Origin: Bradyrhizobium sp. CB82
GTDB taxonomy: Bacteria; Pseudomonadota; Alphaproteobacteria; Rhizobiales; Xanthobacteraceae
Direction of reading: 5' to 3'
NCBI RefSeq assembly: GCF_029714405.1
Contig: NZ_CP121650.1
Span: 2,609,001 to 2,673,000, forward strand
DNA: 64,000 nt
The translations under genes were made by a program, and so were the position numbers. Of the stretch, positions 8,211-17,065 are shown one piece after another. Every line of letters begins with the position of its first letter. The stretch's first letter is position 1. The notes below the pieces were generated by a model. The model saw only the letters and a program-made list of their open reading frames with translations. It had not been told where the DNA came from and made no database searches.

Positions 8211-9008
8211 ATGACGCGATTTCCGACCTTCTTCCTGTCGCATGGCGGTGGACCCTGGCCGTTCATGGACGACAGGCGCGTGCAATATGCCAAGACCGCG
8301 CAGGAGTTCAGCCGGCTACCCCAACGGCTGCCGTCACGGCCGAAGGCGGCGCTCGTCATCACCGGTCATTGGGAGGCGGAGCAGTTCACGGTCTCGACCT
8401 CGGCGCATCCGCCGATGGTCTACGACTACTACGGTTTTCCCGAGCATACCTATCACCTCAAATATCCCGCGCCGGGCGAACCGGCCCTGGCCGCGCGCGT
8501 GAAGGATCTTCTGGGTCGTGCCGGCGTCGATTGCCGCGAGGACGCCAACCAGGGCTTTGATCACGGCACCTTCGTGCCGCTCGGCCTGATGTATCCGAAC
8601 GCCGATATGCCGATCGTGCTGCTGTCGCTGAAATCGACCTACGATGCCGCCGAGCATATCAAGGTGGGGCAGGCGCTGACCGCGCTGCGCGATGAGGACG
8701 TCGTGATCATCGGCAGCGGTCTCACCTATCACAACATGCGCGGCTTCGGACGCGCGGAATCCAAGTCCGTCTCATACGAGTTCGAGGCCTATCTGAACGA
8801 GGCAATCGGCCAGCCAGACGCTGCGCGGCGCAATACCATGCTGATCGACTGGCAGAACGCGCCGGGAGCGCGCCTTGCACATCCGCGCGAGGACCATCTG
8901 CTGCCGCTGATGGTCGCAGCCGGCGCGGCGGACGGCGATACGGGACACCGCCTTTTCGTCGACGAGGTCGCGAGCGTCGCGATGGCATCGTACGAGTTCG
9001 GCGGCTGA
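8211..9008 (+). CDS. LigB/DODA-type extradiol ring-cleavage dioxygenase
   Basis: A 265-residue class III (LigB-fold) dioxygenase of the YgiD/4,5-DOPA-dioxygenase-like group, which opens catechol-type rings using Fe(II) or Zn. It starts MTRFPTFFLSHGGGPW with metal-ligand His 11. Further conserved His occur at 53 (ITGHWE), 118 (GFDHGTF), 174 (TYHN) and 224/229 (HPREDH). The length is normal for the family. It is preceded by the repeat pair at 8071-8171 and followed by a broken SemiSWEET gene on the other strand, so the context gives no substrate. Confidence 0.85.
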   Translation: MTRFPTFFLSHGGGPWPFMDDRRVQYAKTAQEFSRLPQRLPSRPKAALVITGHWEAEQFTVSTSAHPPMVYDYYGFPEHTYHLKYPAPGEPALAARVKDLLGRAGVDCREDANQGFDHGTFVPLGLMYPNADMPIVLLSLKSTYDAAEHIKVGQALTALRDEDVVIIGSGLTYHNMRGFGRAESKSVSYEFEAYLNEAIGQPDAARRNTMLIDWQNAPGARLAHPREDHLLPLMVAAGAADGDTGHRLFVDEVASVAMASYEFGG

Positions 9009-9011
9009 TCG

Positions 9012-9241
9012 TTAGCCGTATTTCAGTTTCATGAGCAGGATGCCGCCCGCCAGCACCATGGTGATCGCGTTGGCCGCGACCAGCGGCGCGTCACCTGAGA
9101 GCAGGCCGTAGGTCAGCCAGAGCGCAAGCCCCAGCATTCGGTGGAGCGGGTCTTCCAGACCTTGATGAATTGCGGGGCGTAGGCGAGGGTCGTGCAGGTT
9201 GCCGCAGCGAACCCGAGCAGCTTGATGAGGAGCGGTTCCAT
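9012..9241 (-). pseudogene. SemiSWEET-type sugar transporter, broken by an internal deletion
   Basis: The ATG at 9241 gives MEPLLIKLLGFAAATCTTLA followed by YAPQFIKVWKTRST, the classic first helix and PQ motif of a SemiSWEET (MtN3/saliva) half-transporter. The frame then shifts and stops after about 42 codons. The remainder, MLGLALWLTYGLLSGDAPLV through LLMKLKYG to the stop at 9012, continues in another frame. About 30 bases coding the loop between helix 1 and helix 2 appear to be missing. An intact protein would have about 86 residues. Confidence 0.75.
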
Positions 9242-9297
9242 GAGCCCGCTCTATAGCACTGATTCGACGATGGAAATGCGTCAGATGGTCCAGGCCA

Positions 9298-10743
9298 TTA
9301 CCGGCGCGCCGCGGTCATCGTGCGATAGAGCGCGGCATAATCGCCGGCCCGGTTGCGCCAGGAGACGTCGGTCGTCATGCCGCTCAATTGCAGCCTGCGC
9401 CAGGTCAAATGATCGTGGAAGGCGAGGTTGGCCTTGCGAAGCGCACCGGCGAGACCTTCCGGTGTGACCGGCCCAAACTTGAATCCGGTCGCATCGTGCC
9501 CGCTGCTGTCGGCCTCGCCGATGTCTACCACCGTATCCGCGAGGCCGCCGACGCGCGAGACGACCGGCACGGCGCCATAGCGAAGCGCACAAAGCTGGGT
9601 GAGGCCGCACGGCTCGAACCGCGACGGCACGACGAGCGCGTCGGAGCCAGCCTGGATGAGGTGGGCAAGGATCTCGTCGTAGCCGATCACGACCGCGATG
9701 CGGCCGGGATGGGCGCGTGCCGCGGACTGATAGCGGTCCTGGAGATCGGCATCGCCGCTACCGAGCAGCGCGAGCTGCATGCCTTCGCGAAGCATCGTCG
9801 GAATGGTCTCGAGCAGGAGGTCGAGGCCCTTCTGCCAGGACAGCCGGCTGATCACGCCGAGCAGAAGCGCCTCCGCCGACGGCGTGAGATTGAACTGCTT
9901 CTGCAGCGCCGCCTTGTTGGCGGCACGGAATTGCAGCTCCTTCGCGCCGAAGCGATAGGCGATGTGCGGGTCGGTCTCGGGATTCCAGACGCCGATATCG
10001 ATGCCGTTGAGGATTCCGCTGAGCACGCCGGAGCGCTCGCGCAAGAGGCCGCCGAGCCCCATGCCGCCCTCGTCGCCCTGGATTTCCTGCGCGTAGGTCG
10101 GCGACACCGTGGTGATGCGATCGGCGAATTGCAGGCCGGCTTTCAGGAAGCTGATCCCACCAAAATATTCGACGCCGTGGAGGCTGAAGGACTCCGGTGG
10201 CAGGCCGAACGAAGCAAGCATCTCGTAGGCGAACTTGCCTTGATAAGCCATGTTGTGAATCGTCATTACGGTCCCGGGGCGGGGACCGCCGGCATAGTGC
10301 AGATAGGCCGGTAGCAATGCCGCCTGCCAGTCGTGCGCATGCACGACGTCAGGCACGAACGAAGGGACGAGGCCGAGGCCGATATCGGCGGCGACGCGCG
10401 ACAGCGCCGCAAAGCGCACGCCATTGTCGGGCCAGTCAGTACCATCTGCGGTGACGTAGGGGTTGCCCGGCCGCTCGTAGAGATGTGGTGCGTCGAGCAC
10501 GAAGAGGTCGAGCTCGTCGTGAATGCCCGCGAGCAGGCGCGCAGGCCCGCCGAAATAATCCGGCCAGCGCCGGATTTCCTCGGCCTTCGGCAAGGCCCGC
10601 ATGACGGCCGGATAGCCCGGCACCAGCGTCCGCATCTCGACGTCATGGACGTTCAATGCGGCCGGCAGTGCGCCGGCGACATCGGCAAGACCGCCGGTCT
10701 TGATGATCGGATAGATTTCCGATGCGACCGCGAGTACGCGCAT
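9298..10743 (-). CDS. glgA: Glycogen synthase
   Basis: ADP-glucose-dependent glycosyltransferase (GT5) that extends glycogen. The N-terminus [20 protein letters not shown] contains the KTGGL ADP-glucose-binding motif. [27 protein letters not shown] and the C-terminal catalytic segment [14 protein letters not shown] are all intact. The length of about 481 residues is normal. The ATG at 10743 shares one base with the glgC stop (TGATG), a coupled arrangement; a start three codons earlier at 10752 is possible. Confidence 0.95.
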   Translation of the reverse strand: MRVLAVASEIYPIIKTGGLADVAGALPAALNVHDVEMRTLVPGYPAVMRALPKAEEIRRWPDYFGGPARLLAGIHDELDLFVLDAPHLYERPGNPYVTADGTDWPDNGVRFAALSRVAADIGLGLVPSFVPDVVHAHDWQAALLPAYLHYAGGPRPGTVMTIHNMAYQGKFAYEMLASFGLPPESFSLHGVEYFGGISFLKAGLQFADRITTVSPTYAQEIQGDEGGMGLGGLLRERSGVLSGILNGIDIGVWNPETDPHIAYRFGAKELQFRAANKAALQKQFNLTPSAEALLLGVISRLSWQKGLDLLLETIPTMLREGMQLALLGSGDADLQDRYQSAARAHPGRIAVVIGYDEILAHLIQAGSDALVVPSRFEPCGLTQLCALRYGAVPVVSRVGGLADTVVDIGEADSSGHDATGFKFGPVTPEGLAGALRKANLAFHDHLTWRRLQLSGMTTDVSWRNRAGDYAALYRTMTAARR

Positions 10744-12011
10744 CAACGCCATGCATTGAGCCTGTCGATCATCGGCTGGGTGATGAGCGAGACGCCCTGC
10801 TCGGTTGTGCGGAATCGCTTTGCGTCGAGTTCGGGGTCCTCGCCGACCACGAGACCTTCAGGGATCTCGACGCCGCGGTCGATCACGACGTTGTGCAGCC
10901 GCGCGCCGCGACCGACAGTGACGTAGGGCATGATCACCGCATTCTCGACATTGGCATAGGAGTTGATCCGCACGCCGGTGAACAGCAGCGAGCGCCGCAG
11001 CGATGCGCCGGAAATGATGCAGCCGCCTGAGACGAGCGAGCTCACCGCCTGCCCGCGCCGACTCTCCTCGTCGTGCACGAACTTGGCGGGAGGCGTGATT
11101 TCCGAATAGGACCAGATCGGCCAGGAGCGGTCGAACAGGTCGAGCTCGGGAACCACGTCGGTGAGGTCGATGTTGGCGGCCCAGTAAGCGTCGACGGTCC
11201 CGACGTCGCGCCAATAGGAGCGCGTATCGTCGCCGGACCGGACGCAGGAGCTCGAGAATTGGTGCGCCACCGCACGGCCGTTCTTGACGATATGGGGAAT
11301 GATGTCCTTGCCGAAATCATGGTTCGAATTCGGGTCGGCGGCGTCGCGCTTCAGCTCCTCAAAGAGGAATTTGGCATCGAAGACATAGATGCCCATGCTG
11401 GCGAGCGACATGTCCGGCTTGCCCGGCATCGGCGGCGGGTCCTTCGGTTTCTCGAGAAACGACTGGATGATGCCGCTGTCGTCGATATGCATGATGCCGA
11501 AGCCGCTCGATTCCGTCCGCGGCATTTCGAGGCAGCCGACGGTGACGTCGGCGTGGCTCTCGACGTGCTGCCGCAGCATCAATTCGTAGTCCATCTTGTA
11601 GATGTGATCGCCGGCGAGCACCACGATGAAGCGGCAGGCGTGGGACTCGATGATGTCGATGTTCTGGTAGACCGCGTCGGCCGTGCCGACGTACCACATC
11701 GCCTCCGAGACGCGCTGGCTCGCCGGCAGGATATCAAAACTCTCGTTGCGCTCGGGCCGGAAGAAGTTCCAGCCCATCTGGAGGTGCCGGATCAGGCTGT
11801 GGGCCTTGTACTGGGTGGCGACCGCGATGCGACGGATGCCGGAATTCACTGCGTTCGACAGCGCAAAGTCGATGATGCGGGATTTGCCGCCGAAATAAAC
11901 CGCGGGCTTGGCACGGCGGTCGGTCAGCTCGAGAAGACGGCTTCCTCGTCCGCCAGCGAGAACGAAGGCCAGGGCCTGGCGCGCGAGTGGCTCATTTCCA
12001 ACACGATTCAT
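10743..12011 (-). CDS. glgC: Glucose-1-phosphate adenylyltransferase
   Basis: Makes ADP-glucose from glucose-1-phosphate and ATP, the regulated step of glycogen synthesis. The 422-residue product has the nucleotide-binding loop [25 protein letters not shown], the catalytic segment [16 protein letters not shown], and a C-terminal left-handed beta-helix domain. The start has GGGAGGA directly upstream. It is the first gene of a glgC-glgA unit; no branching or debranching enzyme lies in the window. Confidence 0.96.
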   Translation of the reverse strand: MNRVGNEPLARQALAFVLAGGRGSRLLELTDRRAKPAVYFGGKSRIIDFALSNAVNSGIRRIAVATQYKAHSLIRHLQMGWNFFRPERNESFDILPASQRVSEAMWYVGTADAVYQNIDIIESHACRFIVVLAGDHIYKMDYELMLRQHVESHADVTVGCLEMPRTESSGFGIMHIDDSGIIQSFLEKPKDPPPMPGKPDMSLASMGIYVFDAKFLFEELKRDAADPNSNHDFGKDIIPHIVKNGRAVAHQFSSSCVRSGDDTRSYWRDVGTVDAYWAANIDLTDVVPELDLFDRSWPIWSYSEITPPAKFVHDEESRRGQAVSSLVSGGCIISGASLRRSLLFTGVRINSYANVENAVIMPYVTVGRGARLHNVVIDRGVEIPEGLVVGEDPELDAKRFRTTEQGVSLITQPMIDRLNAWR

Positions 12012-12259
12012 TCTGTCCTCCCGGGGGGCCCCGTTTTTATCGCCCCGAAACCTCCATTACTGGAAGCCGGGGACGGCTGCATCGAAGCAGAATTCTAGCG
12101 GCACGGATAACAATTCGGAAAGTGGCCTGTTGGTTGCCAGTCGGCCGTGGCCGCCCTGCGGCTCGGCTTTTTTCGATTGCCGAGTCTTCCCGATCGCCCC
12201 GAAAGGGTGGTAGGCTGAAGACTATTTCAGATCGCTTTGATATTTTTTGGATTCATCCG

Positions 12260-12706
12260 ATGCCCTGCGCCAACGAAATGTTCGGCCTGTTGCGGCTGCT
12301 TTCAGTCGGGCTGGCTTACCTGATCGGCACCCCGGATCACCCGGTCCAGCAACGCGATCTCGCCGAGGCCTGGCAGGTCCTCTCGCTCTGCGCCGAGACC
12401 GCCTCCTTCGATGGGGCGTGGACCCTGTCGCTGAAGGAAAACGGCACCGCCGTCGCCAAGAGCGATCGTCACGTCCAGTTGCTGCAAGGCCACTGGCAGC
12501 TCGTCGACGCCGGGACGCACACCTATCGCATCGACGTGCTCGCCTTCGGCAACGATTTTGTCGTGGTCCCGACGGCGGCTGGCTGCCTGCTCGGTTCGGG
12601 TACGCTCCGAAACGTCGATCTGCGCCAGAGCTGGTTTACGCATGGCGGCCGTGAGGCAGGCGATCTCATGGCATCGGCAACCGATCCAGGCCTGAGGACG
12701 AAGTAG
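12260..12706 (+). CDS. Hypothetical protein (148 aa)
   Basis: Unrecognised protein, divergent from glgC. I place the start at the ATG at 12260 (MPCANEMFGLLRLLSVGLAY); an alternative ATG lies at 12278. The N-terminal stretch is moderately hydrophobic, possibly a signal or anchor. The body is beta-rich (SFDGAWTLSLKENGTAVAKS; TYRIDVLAFGNDFVVVPTA). No catalytic motif is visible. Confidence 0.5.
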   Translation: MPCANEMFGLLRLLSVGLAYLIGTPDHPVQQRDLAEAWQVLSLCAETASFDGAWTLSLKENGTAVAKSDRHVQLLQGHWQLVDAGTHTYRIDVLAFGNDFVVVPTAAGCLLGSGTLRNVDLRQSWFTHGGREAGDLMASATDPGLRTK

Positions 12707-12826
12707 TCGCTTCGGTCCAGCTTGTGGGCGTACCTGCGGCATTTCAGCGCTCGCGGCGGGAGCTGGTGCGATCCGCGCCGGCTTTCTGAGGTTTTCAGAC
12801 GGTCGGGATCGACGACGGCTTCCTTG

Positions 12827-12856
12827 TGCAGTGCACGCAAATGCAGTGCACGCAAA
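12827..12856 (+). repeat. Tandem 15-base duplication
   Basis: Two perfect head-to-tail copies of TGCAGTGCACGCAAA, at 12827-12841 and 12842-12856, about 90 bases upstream of the Gly/Tyr-rich secreted protein gene. Each copy contains the palindrome TGCA-GTGCA. It may be simple slippage or a duplicated operator half-site. Confidence 0.7.
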
Positions 12857-12943
12857 CGGATTGCTTTGACTCAGCGCAAAGATGCCAGATCATGCGGCGT
12901 GCGATCCTCTTTCCAAAGGAAACGTCAGACAGGGAGTGAGGCG

Positions 12944-13369
12944 ATGAGTATCTTGAAAACAGCAATTGCCTGTTCGGTCGCCGGAGCCGTCATGGCCGGC
13001 CAAATGCAGCAGGCCGCGGCGGCACCGATGCCGACCAACGTGGCAGCGATGAAAGCCGTCGTCGGCGATGATACCACGCAGGTGTACTGGCGCGGCGGAT
13101 GGGGCTGGGGCTTGGGAGCGCTCGCAGCCGGCGCCATCATCGGTGGCGCCATCGCGAGCACCGCGCCCTACGGCTATTACGGCGGCCCTTATGGTTATGG
13201 CTACGGCTACGCGCCAGCCTACTACGGCTACGGGCCCGGCTACGCCTATTCGCCCTATTATGCCTATCCCCGCTACTACCGCCCGTATCGACCGTATTAC
13301 GGCTACAGCTATGGCTACTACCGGCCATACCGCGCCTGGCACCGGCCTTATTATCGTGGATATTGGTGA
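12944..13369 (+). CDS. Exported Gly/Tyr-rich protein (141 aa)
   Basis: Starts MSILKTAIACSVAGAVMAGQ with a signal peptide cleaved near Ala-Ala-Ala (residues 24-27). A Trp/Gly segment (WRGGWGWGLGALAAGAIIGG) resembles a glycine-zipper. The C-terminal half is almost wholly Tyr, Gly, Pro and Arg in short repeats such as PYGYGYGY and RPYRPYYGY. The RBS AGGGAGTGAG supports the start. Proteins of this look are common and uncharacterised in rhizobia; envelope or surface location is inferred. Confidence 0.75.
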   Translation: MSILKTAIACSVAGAVMAGQMQQAAAAPMPTNVAAMKAVVGDDTTQVYWRGGWGWGLGALAAGAIIGGAIASTAPYGYYGGPYGYGYGYAPAYYGYGPGYAYSPYYAYPRYYRPYRPYYGYSYGYYRPYRAWHRPYYRGYW

Positions 13370-13456
13370 CCACGCAGGCACGCGCGCGGTCACAATGAGA
13401 ACCAGATTATCGCCGCCATGCAGGCGACGTGCACCAGTACGATCGCCGCGAGATGA

Positions 13457-13485
13457 AGCGGTCCGGCCTTGAGGGATGGACCGCT
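13457..13485. other. Inverted repeat between convergent genes
   Basis: Arms AGCGGTCC and GGACCGCT around a 13-base loop, lying between the converging genes that end at 13369 and 13500. No T-run follows on either side, so a terminator role is only suggested by position. Confidence 0.3.
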
Positions 13486-13499
13486 CATCTCTGGCTCGC

Positions 13500-14486
13500 T
13501 CAGTTCGAGCCTGCGGCGGCCGCCGTGAAGCTGCGATCGACGGCCTGGCCGACGTCGAGCTTCTTCGGCAAGATGCCGTAGCGGGTGGCGCGATCGGAGG
13601 CTTCCTGTACCTCCTTCACCACATTCTCATCGATTTCGATCGGGCTGGTGCGCTGCGCGGTGTAGGCGCTGAGCAGCACGTCTTCCGGCAATTTGGTCAG
13701 CTCGGCAGTGTTCTTCGCATAGTCGCCGAGGTGATCGAGCGACCAGAGCCGCGCCTTGCTGAGGCGATGCAGGAAATCCTGAACGGCGGCGCGTTTGCTG
13801 GCGATGGCGCTGTCGGAAGCGACGATGAAGGTGATGGTCGGCGTCAACCCTTCGCCGTCGGCGATCACGCGCGCCTTGTCCTTCAGCGTTGCAAAGGACA
13901 CATAGGGCTCCCACACCGCCCAGGCATCGATCGAGCCGGCGAGCAGCGCGATCTTGGCGTCGACCGGTCCGAGCGGCGCGAACGTCGCGTCGTCGAGCTT
14001 GATCTGCGCCTTCTCAAGCGTCGCGTCGATCAGGAACTGGCCCCAGCCGCCGCGGGTACCGGCTAGGCGCTTGCCTTTCAGGTCGGCGGCCGACCTGATC
14101 GGTGAATCCTGCCGCACGAGGATGGCTTGGGTCTTCGCGTCCGATCTGGTGCCGCCGATCGCCTTGATCGGTGCGCCCGCGGCATAGACCGACAGGAAAG
14201 AGAGGTCGCCGGTGTAGCCGACGTCGAGCGCGCCCGCGTTCAATGCCTCGAGGATCGGTGCCGCCGCGGGAAATTCCGACCATTCGATCTTGTAGGGCAG
14301 GTCCTTGGCATAGCCGGAGATGTCGAGCAGAGAACGGTTGCCGCCTTTCTGGTCGCCGACGCGCAGCACGATCGTGTCCGCTGCGAAGGACGCAGCCGCT
14401 GTCGACAGTGTGATTGTGGCGGCGAGCAGTGACGCCGCGAGCCGGCGTGCGAAGGGGCGGTCGTGCGAGTGGGAGTTGATGCTCAT
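13500..14486 (-). CDS. ABC transporter aliphatic-sulfonate-type binding protein (SsuA-like)
   Basis: Periplasmic receptor of the SsuA/TauA/NrtA superfamily. A signal peptide ends near ASFA, then the mature protein reads DTIVLRVGDQKGGNRSLLDI. Family features include the EFPAAAPILEALNAGALDVG ligand-domain motif and DAWAVWEPYVS. The start is either the ATG at 14486, preceded by an AAGAAG site, or a GTG at 14513. It is divergent from the sulfonate operon and paralogous to the receptor at 20143-21081, sharing GDQKG, EFPAAAP and WEPYVS. Confidence 0.85.
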   Translation of the reverse strand: MSINSHSHDRPFARRLAASLLAATITLSTAAASFAADTIVLRVGDQKGGNRSLLDISGYAKDLPYKIEWSEFPAAAPILEALNAGALDVGYTGDLSFLSVYAAGAPIKAIGGTRSDAKTQAILVRQDSPIRSAADLKGKRLAGTRGGWGQFLIDATLEKAQIKLDDATFAPLGPVDAKIALLAGSIDAWAVWEPYVSFATLKDKARVIADGEGLTPTITFIVASDSAIASKRAAVQDFLHRLSKARLWSLDHLGDYAKNTAELTKLPEDVLLSAYTAQRTSPIEIDENVVKEVQEASDRATRYGILPKKLDVGQAVDRSFTAAAAGSN

Positions 14487-14890
14487 ATGATGCTTCTTGT
14501 TGTCCTTGCTCACGACGCGTGAGCGAACGATGCAGCGAGACGATCAAGTCTATGAACGCGCGACATGCAGTCAATGAAACGGTCGACCGAATTGCGTGCA
14601 CTTGCCAGAAGGACGTTTCTCGAAACGAGGTCCTACCAGAACGCGACGTGTGCGACGTCTGATCTGGCGCGGAGATCGTGCGGACAACGGAGACGCGACG
14701 ATCATCGGCAATCGCAGCGAAGGCGAAAAATCCTTTCTTCGTCGATGCGCGCACTGGTGGAGGGAATGACTGCGCTGCTCGCAACATTCGAAATTCCATT
14801 TCATTGACGATGCGGCCAGCGCGCCGCATCATTTGCACATCGTAATCAAGAGGCGACGTGTTCGCCTCGAGAATGCTTTTCTCTTAACGC
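14487..14890. other. Divergent intergenic region, no gene recognised
   Basis: About 400 bases between the divergent sulfonate receptor and the sulfonate operon. Open frames exist on both strands but none has a plausible RBS and protein-like composition. It presumably holds both promoters; I see no confident -35/-10 pair or CysB-type site. A structured element follows at 14891-14941. Confidence 0.5.
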
Positions 14891-14941
14891 GGCTCCGCAG
14901 GGAACATGCGCAACGCGCCGCGTTGCGCATGTGGCGGAGCC
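14891..14941 (+). promoter_or_regulatory. Nested palindrome in the leader of the sulfonate operon
   Basis: A perfect dyad with 13-base arms and a single-base centre (14905-14931; CATGCGCAACGCG / CGCGTTGCGCATG) is nested inside a second pair of arms, GGCTCCGC (14891-14898) and GCGGAGCC (14934-14941). It ends 29 bases before the ATG at 14971. It could be an operator for a dimeric regulator or, transcribed, a very stable hairpin near the RBS. There is no T-tract, so it is not a standard terminator. Confidence 0.65.
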
Positions 14942-14970
14942 TTGGCAATCCTTGGGGCAATGAGGTGCAG

Positions 14971-16074
14971 ATGAGCGACAACGAGGACAAGCGCGGCGGG
15001 GTGGACTTCGACCGGCGCCGCCTGCTGCGGGCGGGCCTAGCAGCTGGGTTCGCCGCGCCGCTCGGCGCTCTCAGCGCACAAGCCTTCGTGCCGCGCGCGG
15101 TCGGGCCGGCGATCGATTTCTCGCAGTTCCCGCTGTGCCAGACCTCCTCCGATGGACCTGTGCTGACCGGCGCGCCGCGCAAACTGAAACTGTCGTGGAA
15201 TGCAGGCGCGGTCTGCCTCGCGCCCGTCCCCGTGGCGATCGAGCACGGCTTCTTCCAGAAGCAGAATCTCGACGTCGAGCTCGTCAACTATTCCGGCTCG
15301 ACCGATCAGCTCCTGGAAGCCATCGCAACGGGCAAGAGCGACGCCGGTCTCGGCATGGCGCTGCGCTGGCTGAAGCCGCTGGAGCAGGGCTTCGACGTCA
15401 AGATCGCGGCCGGCACTCATGGCGGCTGCATGCGCGTCTTGTCGCGGGCGGACTCCGGCGTGAGCAAGCTCGCCGATCTCAAGGGCAAGATCGTCGCGGT
15501 CGGCGATCTCGCGGGTCCCGACAAGAATTTCTTCTCGATCCAGCTCTCCAAGCTCGGCATCGATCCGATCAGGGACGTCGACTGGCGGGCCTATCCCGGC
15601 AATCTCCTCAACGTCGCCGTCGAGAAGGGTGAGGTGCAGGCCTTCCTGTCGTCCGATCCGCTCGCCTATCTCTGGCTTAAGGACAGTCAGTACAAGGAAG
15701 TCGCCTCCAATCTCGACGGGGAATATCGCGACAAGAGCTGCTGCATCCTGGGCCTGCGTGGCAGCCTGGTGCGCGACGAGCCGCAGGTCGCGCGTGCTAT
15801 CACGCAAGCGCTGCTGGATGCTGCGATGTTCTCGTCGCAGAATCCGGAAAAGGCAGCCAAATCGTTCCAGCCTTACGCGCCCAAAGCGGCGACGCTCGCC
15901 GATCTCGAAGGCATGGTGCGCTACCACACCCATCATCACCACCCGGTCGGCGAGGTGTTGAAGCGTGAGCTCAAGGCCTATGCGGATGATCTGAAGAGCG
16001 TCTCGGTATTCAAGCCGAGCACGGACACCGCCAAATTCGCGGAGCGAATCTATGTCGACGTATTCGCTGTCTGA
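14971..16074 (+). CDS. ABC transporter binding protein with Tat-like signal, sulfonate/nitrate family
   Basis: A 367-residue SsuA/NrtA-family receptor. The N-terminus DFDRRRLLRAGLAAGFAAP is a Tat-type signal. Mature features: LKLSWNAGAVCLAPVPVAIE, YSGSTDQLLEAIATGKSDAG and LKGKIVAVGDLAGP. Near the C-terminus is an unusual His cluster, HTHHHHP (319-325), which may bind metal. The ATG at 14971 is chosen because the frame upstream lies in the leader palindrome. Its stop overlaps the start of the permease gene by 23 bases, so translation is probably coupled. Confidence 0.85.
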   Translation: MSDNEDKRGGVDFDRRRLLRAGLAAGFAAPLGALSAQAFVPRAVGPAIDFSQFPLCQTSSDGPVLTGAPRKLKLSWNAGAVCLAPVPVAIEHGFFQKQNLDVELVNYSGSTDQLLEAIATGKSDAGLGMALRWLKPLEQGFDVKIAAGTHGGCMRVLSRADSGVSKLADLKGKIVAVGDLAGPDKNFFSIQLSKLGIDPIRDVDWRAYPGNLLNVAVEKGEVQAFLSSDPLAYLWLKDSQYKEVASNLDGEYRDKSCCILGLRGSLVRDEPQVARAITQALLDAAMFSSQNPEKAAKSFQPYAPKAATLADLEGMVRYHTHHHHPVGEVLKRELKAYADDLKSVSVFKPSTDTAKFAERIYVDVFAV

Positions 16075-17065
16075 CGGCCTGCCGTCCACCGCACCGCGCG
16101 AGTTTGCGCTTGCCGGCTGGTTGAAGGAGTCCGGTGCCGGTGTCGCGGCGAGCTTCGCCTGGATCGCCTTCGGCCTGTCCTGTCTGCTCTGGGACGACGT
16201 CGGCGACTGGTCGCGGACGCATTCACTTGGGATCGCTGCCTTCATCATCGCCGCCTTCGCGCTGTTCGGGACGGTCGGTGCCGATTACCTCGGTTCTGCC
16301 GGACGCGCCTTGCGCAAGCGCGCGCCGTGGCTGCTGGCGCTCGGTCTGATCCTGACGCTATGGGAGGTCGCGACTGCAAAATTCGCGTGGCTGCCGCTGC
16401 CATTCTTCCCGCCACCGCAGGCGATCATTGAGGTCTATACCGACGATCTGCCAAAGCTGCTCGACAGCGTCTTTGCCTCGGTCCGACTCCAGCTCGGCGG
16501 CTATCTCGTCGGTGCAGCCATCGGCTTCCTCACCGGCGTTTCGATCGGCTGGTCGCGCGCAATCGGCTATTGGGTGCATCCGGTGTTGCGCTTCATCGGC
16601 CCTTTGCCGGCAACCGCCTGGTTGCCGATCGCCTTCTTCACGTTCCCGTCGGGCTGGAGCGCCTCGACCTTCCTGATCGCGCTCGCGACCGGTTTTCCCG
16701 TCACCGTGCTGACCTGGTCGGGCGTCGCGAGCGTCAGCAACGCCTATTACGACGTGGCGCGCACGCTGGGCGCGAAGCCATCCTTCCTGGTGCTGAAGGT
16801 CGCGATCCCCGCAGCCCTGCCGCACGTCTTTGTCGGCCTGTTCATGGGCCTCGGCTCATCATTTGCCGTCCTCGTCATCGCCGAGATGATCGGCGTCAAG
16901 GCCGGGCTCGGCTGGTACCTGCAATGGGCGCAGGGCTGGGCGGCCTACGCCAACATGTACGCGGCGCTGATTGTGATGTCGCTGCTCTGCTCCGGTGCGA
17001 TCACGCTGTTGTTTGCGATCCGCGACCGTCTCCTGGTCTGGCGGAGGGGGACCGTCAAATGGTAG
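16052..17065 (+). CDS. ABC transporter permease, SsuC-like with N-terminal membrane extension
   Basis: Inner-membrane permease of 337 residues. The last 250 residues match the SsuC/TauC type, with the coupling segment YYDVARTLGAKPSFLVLKVAIPAALPHVF split across a loop and helix. The first 80-90 residues contain two extra hydrophobic segments (VAASFAWIAFGLSCLL; LGIAAFIIAAFALFG) not present in the 260-residue canonical SsuC. It overlaps both the receptor upstream and the ATPase downstream (7 bases). Confidence 0.88.
   Translation: MSTYSLSDGLPSTAPREFALAGWLKESGAGVAASFAWIAFGLSCLLWDDVGDWSRTHSLGIAAFIIAAFALFGTVGADYLGSAGRALRKRAPWLLALGLILTLWEVATAKFAWLPLPFFPPPQAIIEVYTDDLPKLLDSVFASVRLQLGGYLVGAAIGFLTGVSIGWSRAIGYWVHPVLRFIGPLPATAWLPIAFFTFPSGWSASTFLIALATGFPVTVLTWSGVASVSNAYYDVARTLGAKPSFLVLKVAIPAALPHVFVGLFMGLGSSFAVLVIAEMIGVKAGLGWYLQWAQGWAAYANMYAALIVMSLLCSGAITLLFAIRDRLLVWRRGTVKW

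Noticed and set aside
11073..12098. Long plus-strand open frame opposite glgC
   Set aside because: Mirror frame of an unambiguous glgC gene; composition is not protein-like and there is no RBS.
12105..12115. GGATAACAATT resembling half of the E. coli lac operator
   Set aside because: The other half-site and symmetry are absent, and lac-type regulation is not expected in this organism; a chance match.
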